64,000 nt of DNA from Quillaja saponaria (GCA_029379385.1 CM055612.1:15190001-15254000); one strand, 5' to 3'; positions 43,143 through 57,400 are shown, numbered from the stretch's first letter. Notes: generated from the sequence alone by a model not told the origin. Numbers and translations: made by a program.

Positions 43143-45304
43143 GAAGTACTGCATCATGTAAATTTGGAAAAATGCCATAAGTTGGCCTCAAATCAGTAAA
43201 TCGGCAACCTCTCGCATAGATTATTGTTGTACAAAAGTTGATAAAATCAAGGGGAAAACTTGATTTACTTTAAACAACAAAAGAAACTTCAAAACCTTAA
43301 CTCTTCTATAATTACAGTAACAAACTAGAAGTTGAACAAAAGAAATTTAGATAGATGTTGTAGAGAGCGAGAGATACAGAGGTTGAATGGTTAAAGATAT
43401 AGAGGATGAGAAAGATTTTAAGAGAGATCTAGTAGAGAGAAGAGAGGAGGTGTGCAAAGTTAAAAGGTTTGGAGACATAAATTTTGGAGTTTCAAATGAG
43501 AATTAGTTAGAGATTTTTTTTTTTTTTCATTTTGACAATTGGAATGATTCAATGTGGTCATGTTCATAGAAATAGTTATGTACAACCAATCAAAACACAT
43601 AATTTGTAACATAAAAAAACTAATAAAAATTAAATATATATGTAAAGTTTGTCAAGTCGGTTTACATTGGATGACCCAATAATAGATATTAAATTCCAAT
43701 CAATTTTGCAAGTCGGCTTTCTAGGTTTGGCTAGTTCAAATTTGAAAGTATATAGTGTGACTAATTAAGAGGGGAATGAATTGTTATGTGAAAAGAAGAG
43801 AATATGGATAGTTAATAAAACAGTTTAAGGTTATATTTGGTTTGGTTTGGTAAATTTTTGTTTTCATTTTTAAATTGTTATTATTTACTGAAAACTATTT
43901 TTCATTCTTAATTTTTTGTTTTATGGAAAACTCGTTTGGTTCAAAGTAGAAACTTATTTGTCAAAAAATGAAAATGATGAAAACGCAATTTGCTTAACAT
44001 TTTTTTTTTTTTTTTGTTACGATTAGTATAATTATCATATTTCTAATGCTTTTAAAAAATATATAAATTATAATTTTGTTACCCAAATAAATACTATTTT
44101 TCAATATAATATAAATCAAAGTTTATAATCATATTTTCTTTAAAAAAATAAATCAGCAACAACCATCATAACTCTAGTTAGTTTGATAAAAAAAGAATAA
44201 TTTTTATGGAATTCGAATAAAAAGGAAATAATAAATCTTTTTATTGTTTGGTAGCGTTAATGTGCAATAGTTATTATATTACATTTAATTATTTGATATG
44301 CATTCTTTAGACATGGAGTGAGATTAAAAAAAATAAAATTTAAATGACAAAAACTATCCTTTTTTAAATAAATGTCAATATAAATTAACTATTTTTCTAA
44401 AATGTGTGTATTAGTAGTTTTTATTTTGATTTTGTTACTTATTAGTTTTTTTAATTATTATTTCACATACTTATTTTTATTTATTACTTAATGTACTCAT
44501 TACTTATATTTAAGTGCATATACTTTTTCTTCTTATTATTAATTAAATAGTTTGTTATTTTTATGTATTTTATATATTAATATAAATATAAATATTTTTG
44601 ATTTAATATAATTTTATTATTTAATGTGATAAGGAGGTTATTTTTGTCATTTGACAATGATTACTATTTTTAAGTTTTAGAGAAGAAAATTGTGAAAAAA
44701 ACTTTTTGTTGTTTACTAAATTTAAGGAAATTGGGGTTGAATATTTTTGAAATAGGAGTGACCCAAGCTAGAGAACATATTTCAAGATCAATTTCCATTT
44801 TCTATACAAATGAAAACAGGAAACACTCAAACTACTTATAGCCTAATTAGTTTTTCTTTTTCCATTTTCTTAATTAATTGAAGTTGATAGAAAAAATATT
44901 ATTTAGTAGGAAGCCATAAGGTCTCTTACTTTAAGAATAATATAAATATAAATATATATATAGATGAAAAAATTCATTTCAAAATTTTCAAAATATTTTT
45001 AATATTTTCTCTTCTACCAACACCGATAACTAAGTGGATGAAAACATCAAAATTTTGAATAAATAATATTTCTCTTTCTAAGGAAATCTTCTGATTCATA
45101 AATAAAAAAAATCTTCATTCTATTTTTTAAAAAATTTAGAAAATATATACAATTTACATTTATACAAAATTAATTAAATTTGTAAATGGATTATAACCAC
45201 TAAGAAGCAATATGAAAATGTTGGAGTTATAGATATTGAGATTTTGGATAATAGTTCATTAATTCTTTCAAATTCTTTTTCTTGATCTTTATTTTTTTGC
45301 TAAC
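43143..45304. other. Non-coding stretch, possible DNA-element remnant
   Basis: No gene seen. A GA-rich patch (43362-43450) precedes AT-rich sequence. From about 43840 (TATTTGGTTTGGTTTGG, then GTTTTCATTTTT) to about 44835 (ATTTCCATTTTC, then AAATGAAAACAGGAAACAC) the ends look weakly inverted, as in non-autonomous TIR elements, but I could not define them. Confidence 0.35.
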
Positions 45305-45982
45305 TGTGAACAACAAATTCAACCTGAAAGTAACAGACAAGAAAGTGTGTACAAAATAACAATTGTATTATAATTTGTAAAAAAGATAGAACAACATCTG
45401 AATTAATATTCTTTATAAGAAAAGAATAAAATCATCTGATTCAATCTCCTTGAACACTTTGCTTGATTCGAGAGCTATGTAGCTTGATCCCGGTTGAATT
45501 GATGAACCTATTTCAAAACGATGTTGTGGATGATCATTGAGAAATGTCTTGGTATATGTTGTTGATAGAGAAAAGCAAAGGAGTTTTAAGAGCTTTTGTG
45601 CCTTGAGTTTTCTACCTATGTCTTTCCATTGCCAATGACGCATATTTATAGGAAAAATGCTAAGGGCAAGAATTTGGGAATTGAAGACAATTTGGTTATT
45701 TGATTGTTTTAACTTGATTTGGGGTAATTCAATGTGATTGAAAGTGATTTGAGGAAGATGAGATTTGAGCATGAACAATTAGCATTTGAATGATGTTAAT
45801 TGAAATGCTAACTGGTATCGATTAGGTGATTTGAAGTTGATTTGGTTGTGATTGGTGTTCATAACCAATTTGTGTTTATTTGGTCAATTAACCTCTAATT
45901 AGTTAATTTGTAATTTAATTAATTGACTTATAAATTTGCCAATTATTTCAATAGACAAAAATGGAAAATTTTGGTGTCTACA
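45305..45982 (-). mobile_element. Solo or partial LTR beginning TGTAGACACC (678 bp)
   Basis: The minus strand starts TGTAGACACCAAAATTTTCC at 45982, a start I associate with plant gypsy (Tat/Ogre-like) LTRs, and ends near 45305 (TTCACA). A TATA-type box CCTATAAATATGCG (about 45652-45639) is followed by CT- and CA-rich leader text. The 121-codon open stretch 45778-45413 runs across this promoter and leader and is not credible as a gene. No primer site is visible beyond the end. Confidence 0.55.
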
Positions 45983-46965
45983 CTAACACTTTTTCTTGAT
46001 CATTTAATCAATAAATTAGTCAATTTTCATTGATTTCAACCATGTGATTCATAACATTAATATAATAAATAAAGATCAAGGTTGAACTTTGTGAATATCA
46101 TTCTTGATTTGGGAATTCTTATACTTTTTTTTTATTTCAAAATGTATTGTAAAAATTTTATTTCTAATTTTAATAAAAATAAATAAATTCTTCTATTTTA
46201 TACCATAAATTTTTTTAAAAATTTCAGTGAGTTAGAGAAAATATGAAATGAGGGCTGCATTTGTTTCATGGAATTATAAACTAAAAACTAAATTTTCTTC
46301 AACTTATTATTTTTTCTAGATATATGTCATTCTTTCAAGATTATATGTGTTATAACATTGATAAATATGGAATAAAACACTAATCCATTCATGAATTAGA
46401 AGATCATGTTAAGCATGACAGAGTTTGAACATTATACCTCTTAAATGAAATAAATAGTTGATAACGATTGTGACAAACTCATTTTTAAATTAACTTAACA
46501 AAAACATACACATATATTATATCTTAATTGAAATTAAAAAAAAAATTTACTTACTAGGTTTAATTATTTAAGTAGCTAACTTAAATCCAAACTAATAATG
46601 AAAAATAAATAAATAAAAACAAAGAAAAACAACTCTCATAAAATTTTATATTGTAATTTGATCTTTTATGAAAATTATTAAAACTTAAAATAAATACATA
46701 AAACATGTGTATTTTTCGATAGTATACTAGTGAGCAAGATAATGGATTAAGTGAAAGGCGGACCATAAATTCTATGGAGCTCAGGCCAACATCAACATTA
46801 GTGATGGATCTAAAAAAATTTATCTATGCAGCATTTGATACATACTAGCTAGATAGTCCATAAACTAAGAATCAAGACACTATATGAATTTTTTTGACTT
46901 AAAAAACCAAAGTGTAAAAATTTTCAATTTATTAAATCAAATGTATAATTTAATTCAATAATAAT
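45983..46965. other. AT-rich stretch, nothing recognised
   Basis: No element ends, RNA genes or coding motifs identified. The open stretch 46766-46581 is AT-driven. Confidence 0.5.
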
Positions 46966-48637
46966 ACCTTAAATTGATTTTGATGATAACTAAATAATTA
47001 TGAAAAAAATGCAACAGTAAAAGAATTAATTTTGAAAACATTAGTTTATTGCATATTAGCATGTATGCTCGACTCAAAAATAAACAGTCAAGGACTAATA
47101 GTGTAGAAGTTAAAATTATCTCTGTCAGCTGAAGTCCACTTAATAGATCAATCAGCCTACTAAACAACGTTTATCGCAGTCAGCTGAAGTATGTGAAGAC
47201 GATGTTTTATCGATCAGCTGGAAAAAGTTTATAACTATCAATTGAAGCTCTATTAGTCATTTGAAGTTCATTATACAAAATTGTTTTAACTTAAGTAATC
47301 AAACTGAAAACACTTAGTTTATCTTCATCAGTCATTTGAATATTATTCAAACACAACATTTTACTTAATGGCAGTTGACTGAAGCTACTCAATGGATATA
47401 CCACAGTCAGCTAAAGATGCTACGCAACGTTTCAATCAAAGATAGTTAGCTATAAGAAATCACAATCAGCTGGAGATTAGAACTGACAGGCAGTTGAAGT
47501 TATAAATGACAAGTTTTCTTTCAAGACAGTCAGATGAAAATTCACAGTCAGTTGTATCTTGATTAGCTGTATTTACCTCAGTTAGTTGAATTGTTAGAGA
47601 ACAAGCCAAACTTTGTTGTTTTGTTAACACAATTAACTAAAGCTTCTTAAGTATGATATTTTCTATAAAACTGAAGAAGATCAACTATTACTCAAATGAT
47701 GACTTTTGGGACAAACAATCAACATAATCTTCATATATAGATTAACTAATTTCATCAGTTATGTTGTACTAAGTCACAGTTCTTTGTCTTGCTCAGTTGT
47801 TATGTTCAAATATGTTTTTTTATGCCAAATTTAGATGCAGACAAATTTTACAGCTCAGAGGATAATGTTGTTGTCATATCCCAATTGTACAAACATCTTC
47901 ACACACTACCTCACAAGAATTATGGTTCACAACCACATATTTCATACAAAAGACATATGTAACTATCCTTTATTCACACATTACACCATCTGAGTCACAT
48001 GTAATTCTCTGAAAAAAGACTAGAATTCAGCTCTGCCTATATATTGAAGAAATCAAGACATAGACGAATAATTAATTTGAATTAATTTTGAATGACTTGG
48101 TTATCTACCAAGCCTTCACTTTGAAAATCAATTTGAGATTCCTTAAAACTGAGAAAGACTAGATATTTCATACCATTTCTTTGTTGTTAACTCAATCATC
48201 AAAATTCTGAACTTTCATTATTTTCTAAAAGTTTTGTATTTGAGTGTTGAGTGATTATGTGAAATCACACCTTTACTTTTTGTGCGAAAGAGCAAATGAT
48301 AAATTAGAATTGAGGGTTAAGCTTGGAACATTTCTACTTGGGTATAGTTCTAAGGAACTTCTATAGGTTGTTGAGCATTGCAATTCAATGGTTTTAAAGG
48401 TTTTGTTGAGCCATGTGAATTCAATTGTTTGTAGATTAAACTCTCAAGTAGAGTTTAAGGAGTGGACGTAGCCAAAGGATTTGGTGAACAACTATAAATC
48501 ACTATGTAATCTCTAACCATTATCTCTTTACTTCCAATAAGTATTTGTTTATTTTTAAATAAAAAGGTTAAGTTTTGAATCTATTAAAACTCTAGCAAAA
48601 CTATTCACCCCCTGTAGTTTTACCTTTTGGGCCAACA
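46966..48637 (+). mobile_element. SIRE-like copia solo LTR
   Basis: The left side holds AAATTGATTTTGATGATAAC, typical of the start of plant SIRE-type LTRs. The right side holds CTATTCACCCCCTGTAG and then TTTTGGGCCAACA at 48637, typical of the end. The interior (47120-47560) is filled with diverged CAGTCAGCTGAAG words. About 1.67 kb with no internal region, so a solo LTR. The left end is approximate and no target duplication was found. Confidence 0.6.
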
Positions 48638-48852
48638 TAATCTATGTGAAAAAACTGAAAAAAGAAAATCAAATGAATGTGATATAATTATATTAGTAAC
48701 TAATATTGTTTGATGTATGCATTTAATATTCTTCTAAAATTTATGTAATAATATGCAAAAGTTAACTTGTGACTTAGTTTGCTTTAATTGCAATCTAATA
48801 ATGTTATCCATACGTAGTTTAGGAGTTCAAATCTACATGATGCATAAATTGT

Positions 48853-51755
48853 TGTCACACTTATAAATGAAGGTATGACTGGCTGGAAAAATGACTAACC
48901 AAACCTGCATAACTCTGAATCGTCATTTATCCATCACAAATGACTATTGAACAATTTACAGTTAAAACCAAGAAAAACTTTACTGAATTAAAATAAAATA
49001 ATGAACTTGTTATTAAATATAAAATATTTACTGAAAATTCGGCATAGGTTTTCGTAAGTGGAACATGCCCAAATGTACATACATAAATAACTTGGTTACA
49101 AGTTATTAATAAATTACAATATCAAAATACGCAGAGGAGCTCTACTCCTAATAACACAACAAATCATCATAGTTACTTCAATATACATAATAATGCATAA
49201 TGTCTAAAGTTATTGGAAGTGTCGTCTTTTGAGCTTCAAGTGTGCGATGATTCTGAAATATAACTTGCCACAACAATATCGGCAAGTCACAAATCCTTAC
49301 GCGAAAAACATTGATTTCCTGATACTAAAAAAACAACAATAAAGGAAAGTGTGAGTCACAAATACTCAATGAGCAAATAACGTACTTTGAGGGTACCAGC
49401 ATTAATCAATTCATAATACACAAATCATCAGTTATTCTCATGTAACAATAGTCATGTCTTAACTTAGTAGTACATGTACGTATATGTAATCATTATAAAA
49501 TCACAATTTTCATAATTCACAGGATAAACATATCAATTTAAATATTTGAAATTCACAAATCAAACTAAGCAATTAGAGCAAACAAAGCGTACAAAGGGCC
49601 AACCGAGTAACTCTGTCTTGCACAAAAATATCTCCCCCCACAAGGCATTTCCACACCTACATAATATAAATTTATTTTTCATACACATTCCATTCCACTG
49701 GGGCTAAGAACTTAATTTTTTTTTCAAAAAATTTATCAGAATCAGAATATCAAATCAACACATTCTAAGTGCACCTGAATTTCAATTTTAGAAGTACAAA
49801 TTATTTCTCATAAAATTTACTTTGTTGACCCTTATCAACAATAAACAATATTACATAAAAAACATAATTTGAATACTCAAATTCACATAAATTATTTCAC
49901 ATAATTATCTGGCAACCAAAATAGATGTAATTCACTCACAAAGCTCAAGAATGTGGTTCGTCAGTCAGTCTAGTTTGTGATGGTATTGGAATATCTTCGA
50001 CACGATTCGAAGCAAAAAATCATAAATTCAAATATTATTTAAATGATCATCTCATAATTAATTATATGATTTCGCAATGGCTGGTATATATATATATATA
50101 TATCTATATCTATATATCATTTGAACATTATTCCCTTTAATATTTTATTTAATGTCTTAAGAATATATTTTATTTCCTTAAATGTATTTTACATTAATGT
50201 TTATACATTGACCAAAACTTTATACAATTCATTAACTTCATATTATTTATACTATACCTATTAGGTTTAAACTAACATAGTCAATTTATAAAATACCCCA
50301 TAAGCATGTATATATATATATATATATATATTCATTAACTTCATATTATTTATACTATACCTATTAGGTTTAAACTAACATAGTCAATTTATAAAATACC
50401 GCATAAGCATGTATATATATATATATATATTCATTAACTTCATATTATTTATACTATACCTATTAGGTTTAAACTAACATAGTCAATTCATAAAATACCC
50501 TATAAGCATGTATATATATATATACATATATAACAAATTCTAGTGACACTTAAATTGATCAAGTTTTAACTATTGGACTTAACTTTTATTCATACTTCTA
50601 ATTTAAATTCATCTAACCTTTAACTTAACTTACTAGCTATCACTAATTTTGATTCACATATATCAATTGCACTAATAAAACATCCAAAAACTATTTTTGG
50701 CTACCTTAATTAAATGAATTATCAAGTTATTTTGTCATTTCCCTAACCTTAATGTCTTACTACTAGATAAAAAAAAAAAAAAAAAAAAAGGTAAGGAAAT
50801 CAAGCCCAAAATAGGGCTGTTATTCCTCTTAAAAGCCCTCATGACTGATCTTTAAATAATACCAATCCAAGTTCTACAAATAATACACCAACATGCTTGC
50901 AGCCATTGCCCAATTGGAAGGTTGTCACAGTTCTAAGGAAAGAAAAAGAAAGGTTGCTTACCACTAGTTTAAGACCAGGAATTCCCATTCCAAAACCGTT
51001 TAAAACGAGGCAGAATAAATTATAAAACAACTCTCTCTTGAAAAATTAAAAGAAAAAAAGAAAAGAAAAAAATCTCACCTTCAGCTACCTATAGTCGATT
51101 TAGACCAAGAAAACAACAAGTTATTAATTTATGGAGGAGACTTCCTCTCACAGCTCACAAGAAAACACAATAACTGAGTAAACAAAGTCACTCTTTAGCT
51201 GTAGTAAGTTAAATTCTTTATGTTTGAAGGGAGTAACCTATAACAAGAAAGAAGGAAAAAGTAACTAATTGGCTTTAGAGTGAAGAAAGTCACGGCTTAT
51301 AAAAATTCTGCACCACCACTAATAGCAAAAAGAAACAGAGGGGCAAGTGAATTGTGGCCTAAAACAACAAGAAGAAAACTAACAAAGTACTAAGTTGGTT
51401 GGCCAAGTAAAAGGAAAATAGAATAAGACAAGGCAAAGGAATAAAATAATACTACTTTGCAGTTTCTAACATGTGGTGTAGATTTAGTCAAATTATATGT
51501 ATATATGTATATATATATATATTACAATTATGGTTCTATATTATATACACACTCTAATTTTTATTTACTAACACAATTTACATAAACAAAATTTCAAGTC
51601 TAAGTCAACTCATGATATGGTGGAAATTAATTATTATTATTATTCTATCTACATATGTATATATACTTATACATATATACAAGTGTTTATTTACTTAGTC
51701 ATGACGATTTACGTATCACATCCTAAAACGTATGTTAAGTTATTAGGTTATAACA
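48853..51755 (-). mobile_element. Long-LTR family, copy C
   Basis: The minus strand starts TGTTATAACCTAATAAC at 51755 and ends AAGTGTGACA at 48853. Inverted relative to copies A and B, it shares GGAACATGCCCAAA, GACTTGCCGATATTG-like and CTTATCAAC blocks with them and with copy D. It contains a 100-bp tandem repeat (50228-50531), TA tracts and an A run at 50771-50789. Length 2903 bp with no coding frame. Confidence 0.6.
50228..50531. repeat. Tandem repeat, three copies of a 99-103-bp unit
   Basis: Copies begin at 50228, 50331 and 50430, each with TTCATTAACTTCATATTATT, then CTATTAGGTTTAAACTAACA and a CATAAGCATG followed by a TA tract of varying length. Copies differ at only a few bases outside the TA tract, so the expansion is recent. 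Confidence 0.9.
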
Positions 51756-52719
51756 ATAACATAAAATCTAAATACATAATAAAAAACTAAATTGTCAAAA
51801 CAAAACCAAAATACATCTTCATGTTTCAAGTCTTTGAAGTTCTTCTCCTTCCAACTCTAACGATCTACAAGCAAACATTCAATTTCTCATCTTTTGGAGA
51901 AGCTTCTACTATTAAGAAAATGTGCAAAAAATTTGTACATATTATGGCCATATGAATAGAGATGTAGAGAGTTTTATATGAAGTTTATGTCTATACAAAC
52001 ATAATTCCAGAGAAAAATATGAGAGTTATCCAACTGTTCATATGTGGACCAGCTAATTAAACTAAATTATGCATTAACATCATAATTAAAAACTAATAAA
52101 ATAAGTGCATAATGTATTGTTAGTTGAGCCATTCATGGCAGTATATATAGCGATGGACACTGACAACCATTGGATACTAGAGGAAGACCTAAGAAACGGA
52201 AAAGAGAAAGTATTCTCATATGACAGTGACATATATTTCCATTAAGTAAAAAAAAATATCATTAATAAGAAGTTTTTATTAGAACCATCTAGTTGTTTCA
52301 CTCATGTACTATCTAAGCTTTAACGATTAAGTTTTATATTAAAACATAGCATTACTATAGGATAACCAACAAATAAATATCTAGAAAAGAATTTTTGTGA
52401 AAATTATAAGTTAACTCTCAAAGAAAAACTCACCTTTTTACCATTATAAATATGCAATCAAATCAATCCACGACAATTAGATCCACAACACTAAATTTGA
52501 CCATACCTAACATAAGAAAGTTGGCAGTTAATATACAAGCTAAACTAGTAATAAAAGCAAAAGATTTACTAACATTTGGCATAACAAACTTAAAAACCTA
52601 ATTCAAGTTTTCAACTTTATCATGTGATTCTTTTATTTTATGTGGTATAATAATACATTGAAGTTAGTTTTGTGTACATATAAGTGCCTCAATAATCTTA
52701 GGAAGTTATGAGCTTCTAT
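51756..52719. other. AT-rich stretch, nothing recognised
   Basis: No genes or repeat ends identified. Confidence 0.5.
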
Positions 52720-54420
52720 ATGGATTAAGTACAAGACTTGCAGTTGAAAAAGATGACTTAGATGGAATTGTGGTGATGGGAATAACCATGACATCGTCCA
52801 CCAACAAAGCTAAAATCGGATATTTACTTTGAATTAACCTTCCACCAATCTAGAATGTCAAACTTCGAAAGTTTAGGCTCACAACAATCCAATAGATATC
52901 TTTCTAATTCTTACTTTACTACCAAGTTGTTCTCTTCATTCACTTCTTTATCAAAATCATTTGCAAACCAATCTAATTCACCATTCTCTTCTTGTCTAGA
53001 ACTAGTTACGTCGTGTGAATGTGCAAGACAAATACCACATTAGTTGTTATCTAATAAATATTATAATAATAATACAATTTGCATAAAATGTGCTTCACTT
53101 CCTCTTGTAAGGTTGTAGCCAAAACATTACCAAGTAACTTTTCATATCTCGAAGTAACAAATTTTAGTTCATATCTCATATCAGGCATTACACCAATGAA
53201 GTGAATATGATTGGTTTTATTCACATTAGCCCACTATCTATCTTGTTTAAGCTTTATATTAAAGGTTGTCTTAGACAAAACACTATCTTCTTATTGGTTA
53301 CACCACTTATTCAACATAATAAAGATTGAAAAATAATTAAGGACGTAAGAATTTGCTGTAACATATGTAGAACTATAATTTTTCTCCGTTACATCACAAA
53401 ACACCTTTTAAAACTTTACAAACACATTTGTAGCTTCCCAATCATTACTTTTCTGATGCTCTTCCAAATCTATACCAATCTTTAACTCCAACTTATAGTT
53501 AGTATCATGTACAACTAACCTATCAAATGTCTTTTGATTCTTTATGGCTAATTCTAACATTTGATAGTAGAGATCCACGTCTAGTAGCCATATCCAAAGT
53601 ACGAAGTGTAGGCAACTTCACAACTTTCACAAATTTTTTAAATTTAAGCAGCCAACTAGCTTAAACCCTAACATACTTCACAAATTTCCTAATCCTTACT
53701 ACAAAAATGTTAGTGTCCTTCAAAAGTGCCCAATTCCAATTATGTCCATTTTCAACAAAATAAAAAGCTACATCATCAATAGCTATTGTATTATCAACAA
53801 TCACACAAATTTTTTTTTATCTATACATAACTCTAATAAGTAACTCTCAATCAACTTACCAATTTCCATACTTTTATAATCAGGAATTTGACAAAAATTA
53901 AGAATTATTTTATTTAACTTCCAACCATCATCAATGAAGTGAGCGATGAGACATAATTAACTCTGATTTTGAACTTATGTTTAACAGTCAGTGGTGAGTG
54001 AGACCCTTTGCTTATTATGTACTAACCACTTCTTAAATTTTTCTTTTCATCAATATACATTTGAATAATATCTCTAACAATTATCCATCTAGAAGGAACG
54101 ATTTCTTTAGAACACACCACACTAAGAAACATGCAAAATTCTTTACCTTCTACATGCCTAAATTGCAATTCATCAATTATTATGTAATTGACTTGTGTTT
54201 ATCTAATAGCCTCTTCATTATATTTTTCAAAAACAATATTCATACCATAATCATGTTTAGAATTCTTCTTTTGTTACATGTTCAAATCACATGATAGTTT
54301 GAGTAGAATCAATATTAAGAATAAAATTTTCAGGAACCATAAAACATTAAAACACTTTCTCTTCTTACCTGGTTTTGGTGGCTTTGATTTTACAAATTTT
54401 CTATTTTTTAAGTCTCAACA
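52720..54420 (-). pseudogene. hAT transposase pseudogene (Ac/RICESLEEPER-like)
   Basis: Minus-strand frames, broken by stops and shifts, preserve the order of plant hAT transposases. First comes IIDELQFRHVEGKEFCMFLS with IVPSRWIIVRDIIQMY (about 54190-54050). A degraded catalytic region follows with VIVDNTIAIDDVAFYFVENG (about 53800-53740). Then LDMATRRGS (about 53595), DWEATNVFVKF and VFCDVTEKNYSSTYVTANSY, and finally the dimerisation region LDWWKVNS with IPITTIPSKS-like text (about 52855-52750). The amino-terminal zinc finger is not clear. Not functional; the element's ends were not found. Confidence 0.8.
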
Positions 54421-57400
54421 CCACTAGCAGGACAAATGGATTGAGTCATCACAGATGAATTTTTGAGGAGAATAATATTATTCCATGGTTTGGCTTCCGC
54501 CTAACATAAGTCACACAGAAATATAAATCACCCAACCAAGACATATAAACATAAATTTATATCATAATATTCAATAATCCTAAAAGACAAAAATGAAACG
54601 AAAACAGGTTTAGGATACTTCAAATGCTTTCTTGAAATAAATTCAGATATAATCTTAAAACACCTTTATTTTATTGTACCTGTTCAAACATGCACAAAGG
54701 AAAGAATATAGAAAAATAACTCTTATGTATTTTTACATTCTCAATTATTTTCAGTTTTCACATAAACAAAATAGAAAATCGTTTCAATTGGAAAACTAAA
54801 AGTAGATTGCAAAAGAAGCACTATCAGCCTATAAAATCACATTTATTATGTAGTTATAATAACGTTTATACTACAATGACTATAATACATGTATAAAAAA
54901 TAACAATCAGTTAGAAAGAAGTAAGAACCTTTAAATTTCAGAAAATTTAATATGTAGAATTAATATGTCTTATTCTTTGAGATTTAAAACTAAACAACAA
55001 AATCATTGATGAAGCTTGAAGGTCTGAATTTTGATGCAAATAGATCAGAAATTGAGAAAGAACAAGTAAATAGATAACATTTGTTAGAAATAGAGAATCA
55101 TTTTATCATCAGAAAGAAGAAGGAAAGGGATGCAGGTTAGATGGTCTGAAGATTGTATAGTTGCTGGGTTGCCTAAAAAGGATAAGGTGGGATAAAGTTA
55201 GGGTTAGATAGGTGTGAGGATATTTTAGCTTAAGGATAATATTTACATTTAGAATAGTTTTTAAAAATATAAGAAAATAATATCAGGTGGGTCAGGTACC
55301 CGACATTTAAAATTTTTTAACTTACATACTAGATGAGCCTGAAATAAAAAATGACCCGATTAAGAACTCACTTTTTGATGGGTTTTCCAGTTCAGGTAGT
55401 TCAGTCTCAAGTTGTCAAGTTTTATGCATAGCATTAACCTTTATATTATTGTGACATGTTTTGTGTTATGATTAGGGTGAAATGATCTCCACGTACACAT
55501 GCATTATATACTTAAACTCCTTCTATTAAAAGAGAAACTCAATTCCTAACAAATCAAATGCAATCCATGATCTCTTTCTCTATCTCTCATCCATCTTTTT
55601 GCTCCATGCCCTTTTTTTTTTTCTCCTTCTATCTTTTAGCATTCGTGAATGATGAAAAATTCACCTTAACACATTCTTCAAACTTGTAGCTAAACTCAAT
55701 TCCCAACGCAACTCTGCATGCAACAGATGTTATATTTTGAACAAACTATTGATAGCAACATATCTGGTAGTGATGATCTTTATGCACTCTCTCTGAGCAA
55801 TAAAGTTTTTTTCAACAATGATAGTTGATTTTGCTTCTATGTGTATAACCTTTTAGTTGGTGTTGCTTGGAGCAATTTCTTCAAATCTATTGTTAATTTT
55901 TTTTCCTTCAACTTTTAATTAATTTATGAATTTTGAATTTTTGTTCCGAATTTCAGAAATTGAATATGTAATTTGTTATTATGTTGTATTGGTTTCTTAG
56001 TTGATGTTTGTATGGTATCTTAATTTCATTCAAAAGTTGCATTTTCCAATTCAATATCTATATTTTTAATATTGAATTTATGTCTTTAGGAATGATTTAA
56101 GGTTGTATATAACAACTAACTACCCGACTAAAACTAGATGTAAGTTGAAAGTTATTAGAAACCGATTTCTTCTGTTGTTCAGTCGGTTACCATTTTTGGA
56201 AAATTGATAATGGTGGGTTAGTTGGTCAAAAGTTCATAATTGAGCTAACTCATTCACTAGCTTACCCCGTAGTATACCATTATCATTGGTGTTAGTTTTC
56301 CAATATAGACCTCCTAGAGCTTTGTCACATTTCTAATCTATGCTAGGACGCAACTAGCTCATTACTAGAAATTGCTTAAGTATTCCAAGTGTGTGATAGG
56401 TAGGTCGAGACTTATAAGATCAAGGGGAACAATATATCCGCATGAGGCGCACATGATCCATGTCTTGTTACTCATAGAGGCACTTTAGAAAGAAAATGAG
56501 ACGTAAAATATTTTCTTATTAATTATTAGTTATTGTGTCACGTAAGTTGCAAGTAAGACATATCTATACAATATAATGTTGAACGTTAGTCTTGTATACA
56601 TGGTGCATGTATCTAAACAATATTTGATTTCAAATAGATTGAATCATTTAACATAATATACAATATAGCTAATAAAAACCATAATATCTATATTAAAGTT
56701 TCTAAACAAATAGTTCATGTTAACAATAATGAGAAACTTAGATCATAGTATAAATTTATAACACGTTCTTAATATTTTCAACGTTTATCTTGTTCAAAAT
56801 TGATTGTTGATATTCTTTCTAAATATGTACGTCTTATTATTAGTATTTTACTTTCTTGAAATTTATTTTACGATGATCAGTATTATTATCTTATCATTTT
56901 CTATTCTTCGCATCTTGCTTACATAGTTTTTTTTTTTTTTTTTTAAAGATTAATTTCAAATCATTGGGATAACGGAATATACATCAAAACTAACCATATA
57001 ACCCTTAAATCCTTATGAACACAATGAACATAAAAGATATCAAGAGTTTAACATGTGCCTAGCCCTAAAACCTCTATAATGAGTTGAAATTCATCTTGCT
57101 TGCCTTGAATACAAATTTTCTCTTCAATCCAAGAGGCCTACAAAAATTCTCAAAGGAAGTCAAATTTCAAGCCTTAGCTAAACCAAAAAAGGCCCATAAA
57201 AAATCCAATATGTCTTACTTAGTATTTTTTGTTTTTGTTTTTTTTAAGGTTAATTTCAAATTATTGGGATAGATGATTACACATTCTATTTATTATCAGT
57301 TAAATTCACACTTAACTCTAACATTTAAAATACTAAAATATTGTGACTTATAAATAGACACTATTATTGTAAATTTTAATCTTATATTCAATATTCCAAA

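Noticed and set aside
45413..45778. 121-codon open frame on the minus strand
   Set aside because: It begins upstream of a TATA box and runs through the leader part of an LTR. No domain or conserved text is recognised.
50088..50530. Possible CRISPR-like or centromeric array
   Set aside because: Only three direct units without unique spacers, and TA tracts between them. It is a simple tandem repeat within an LTR.
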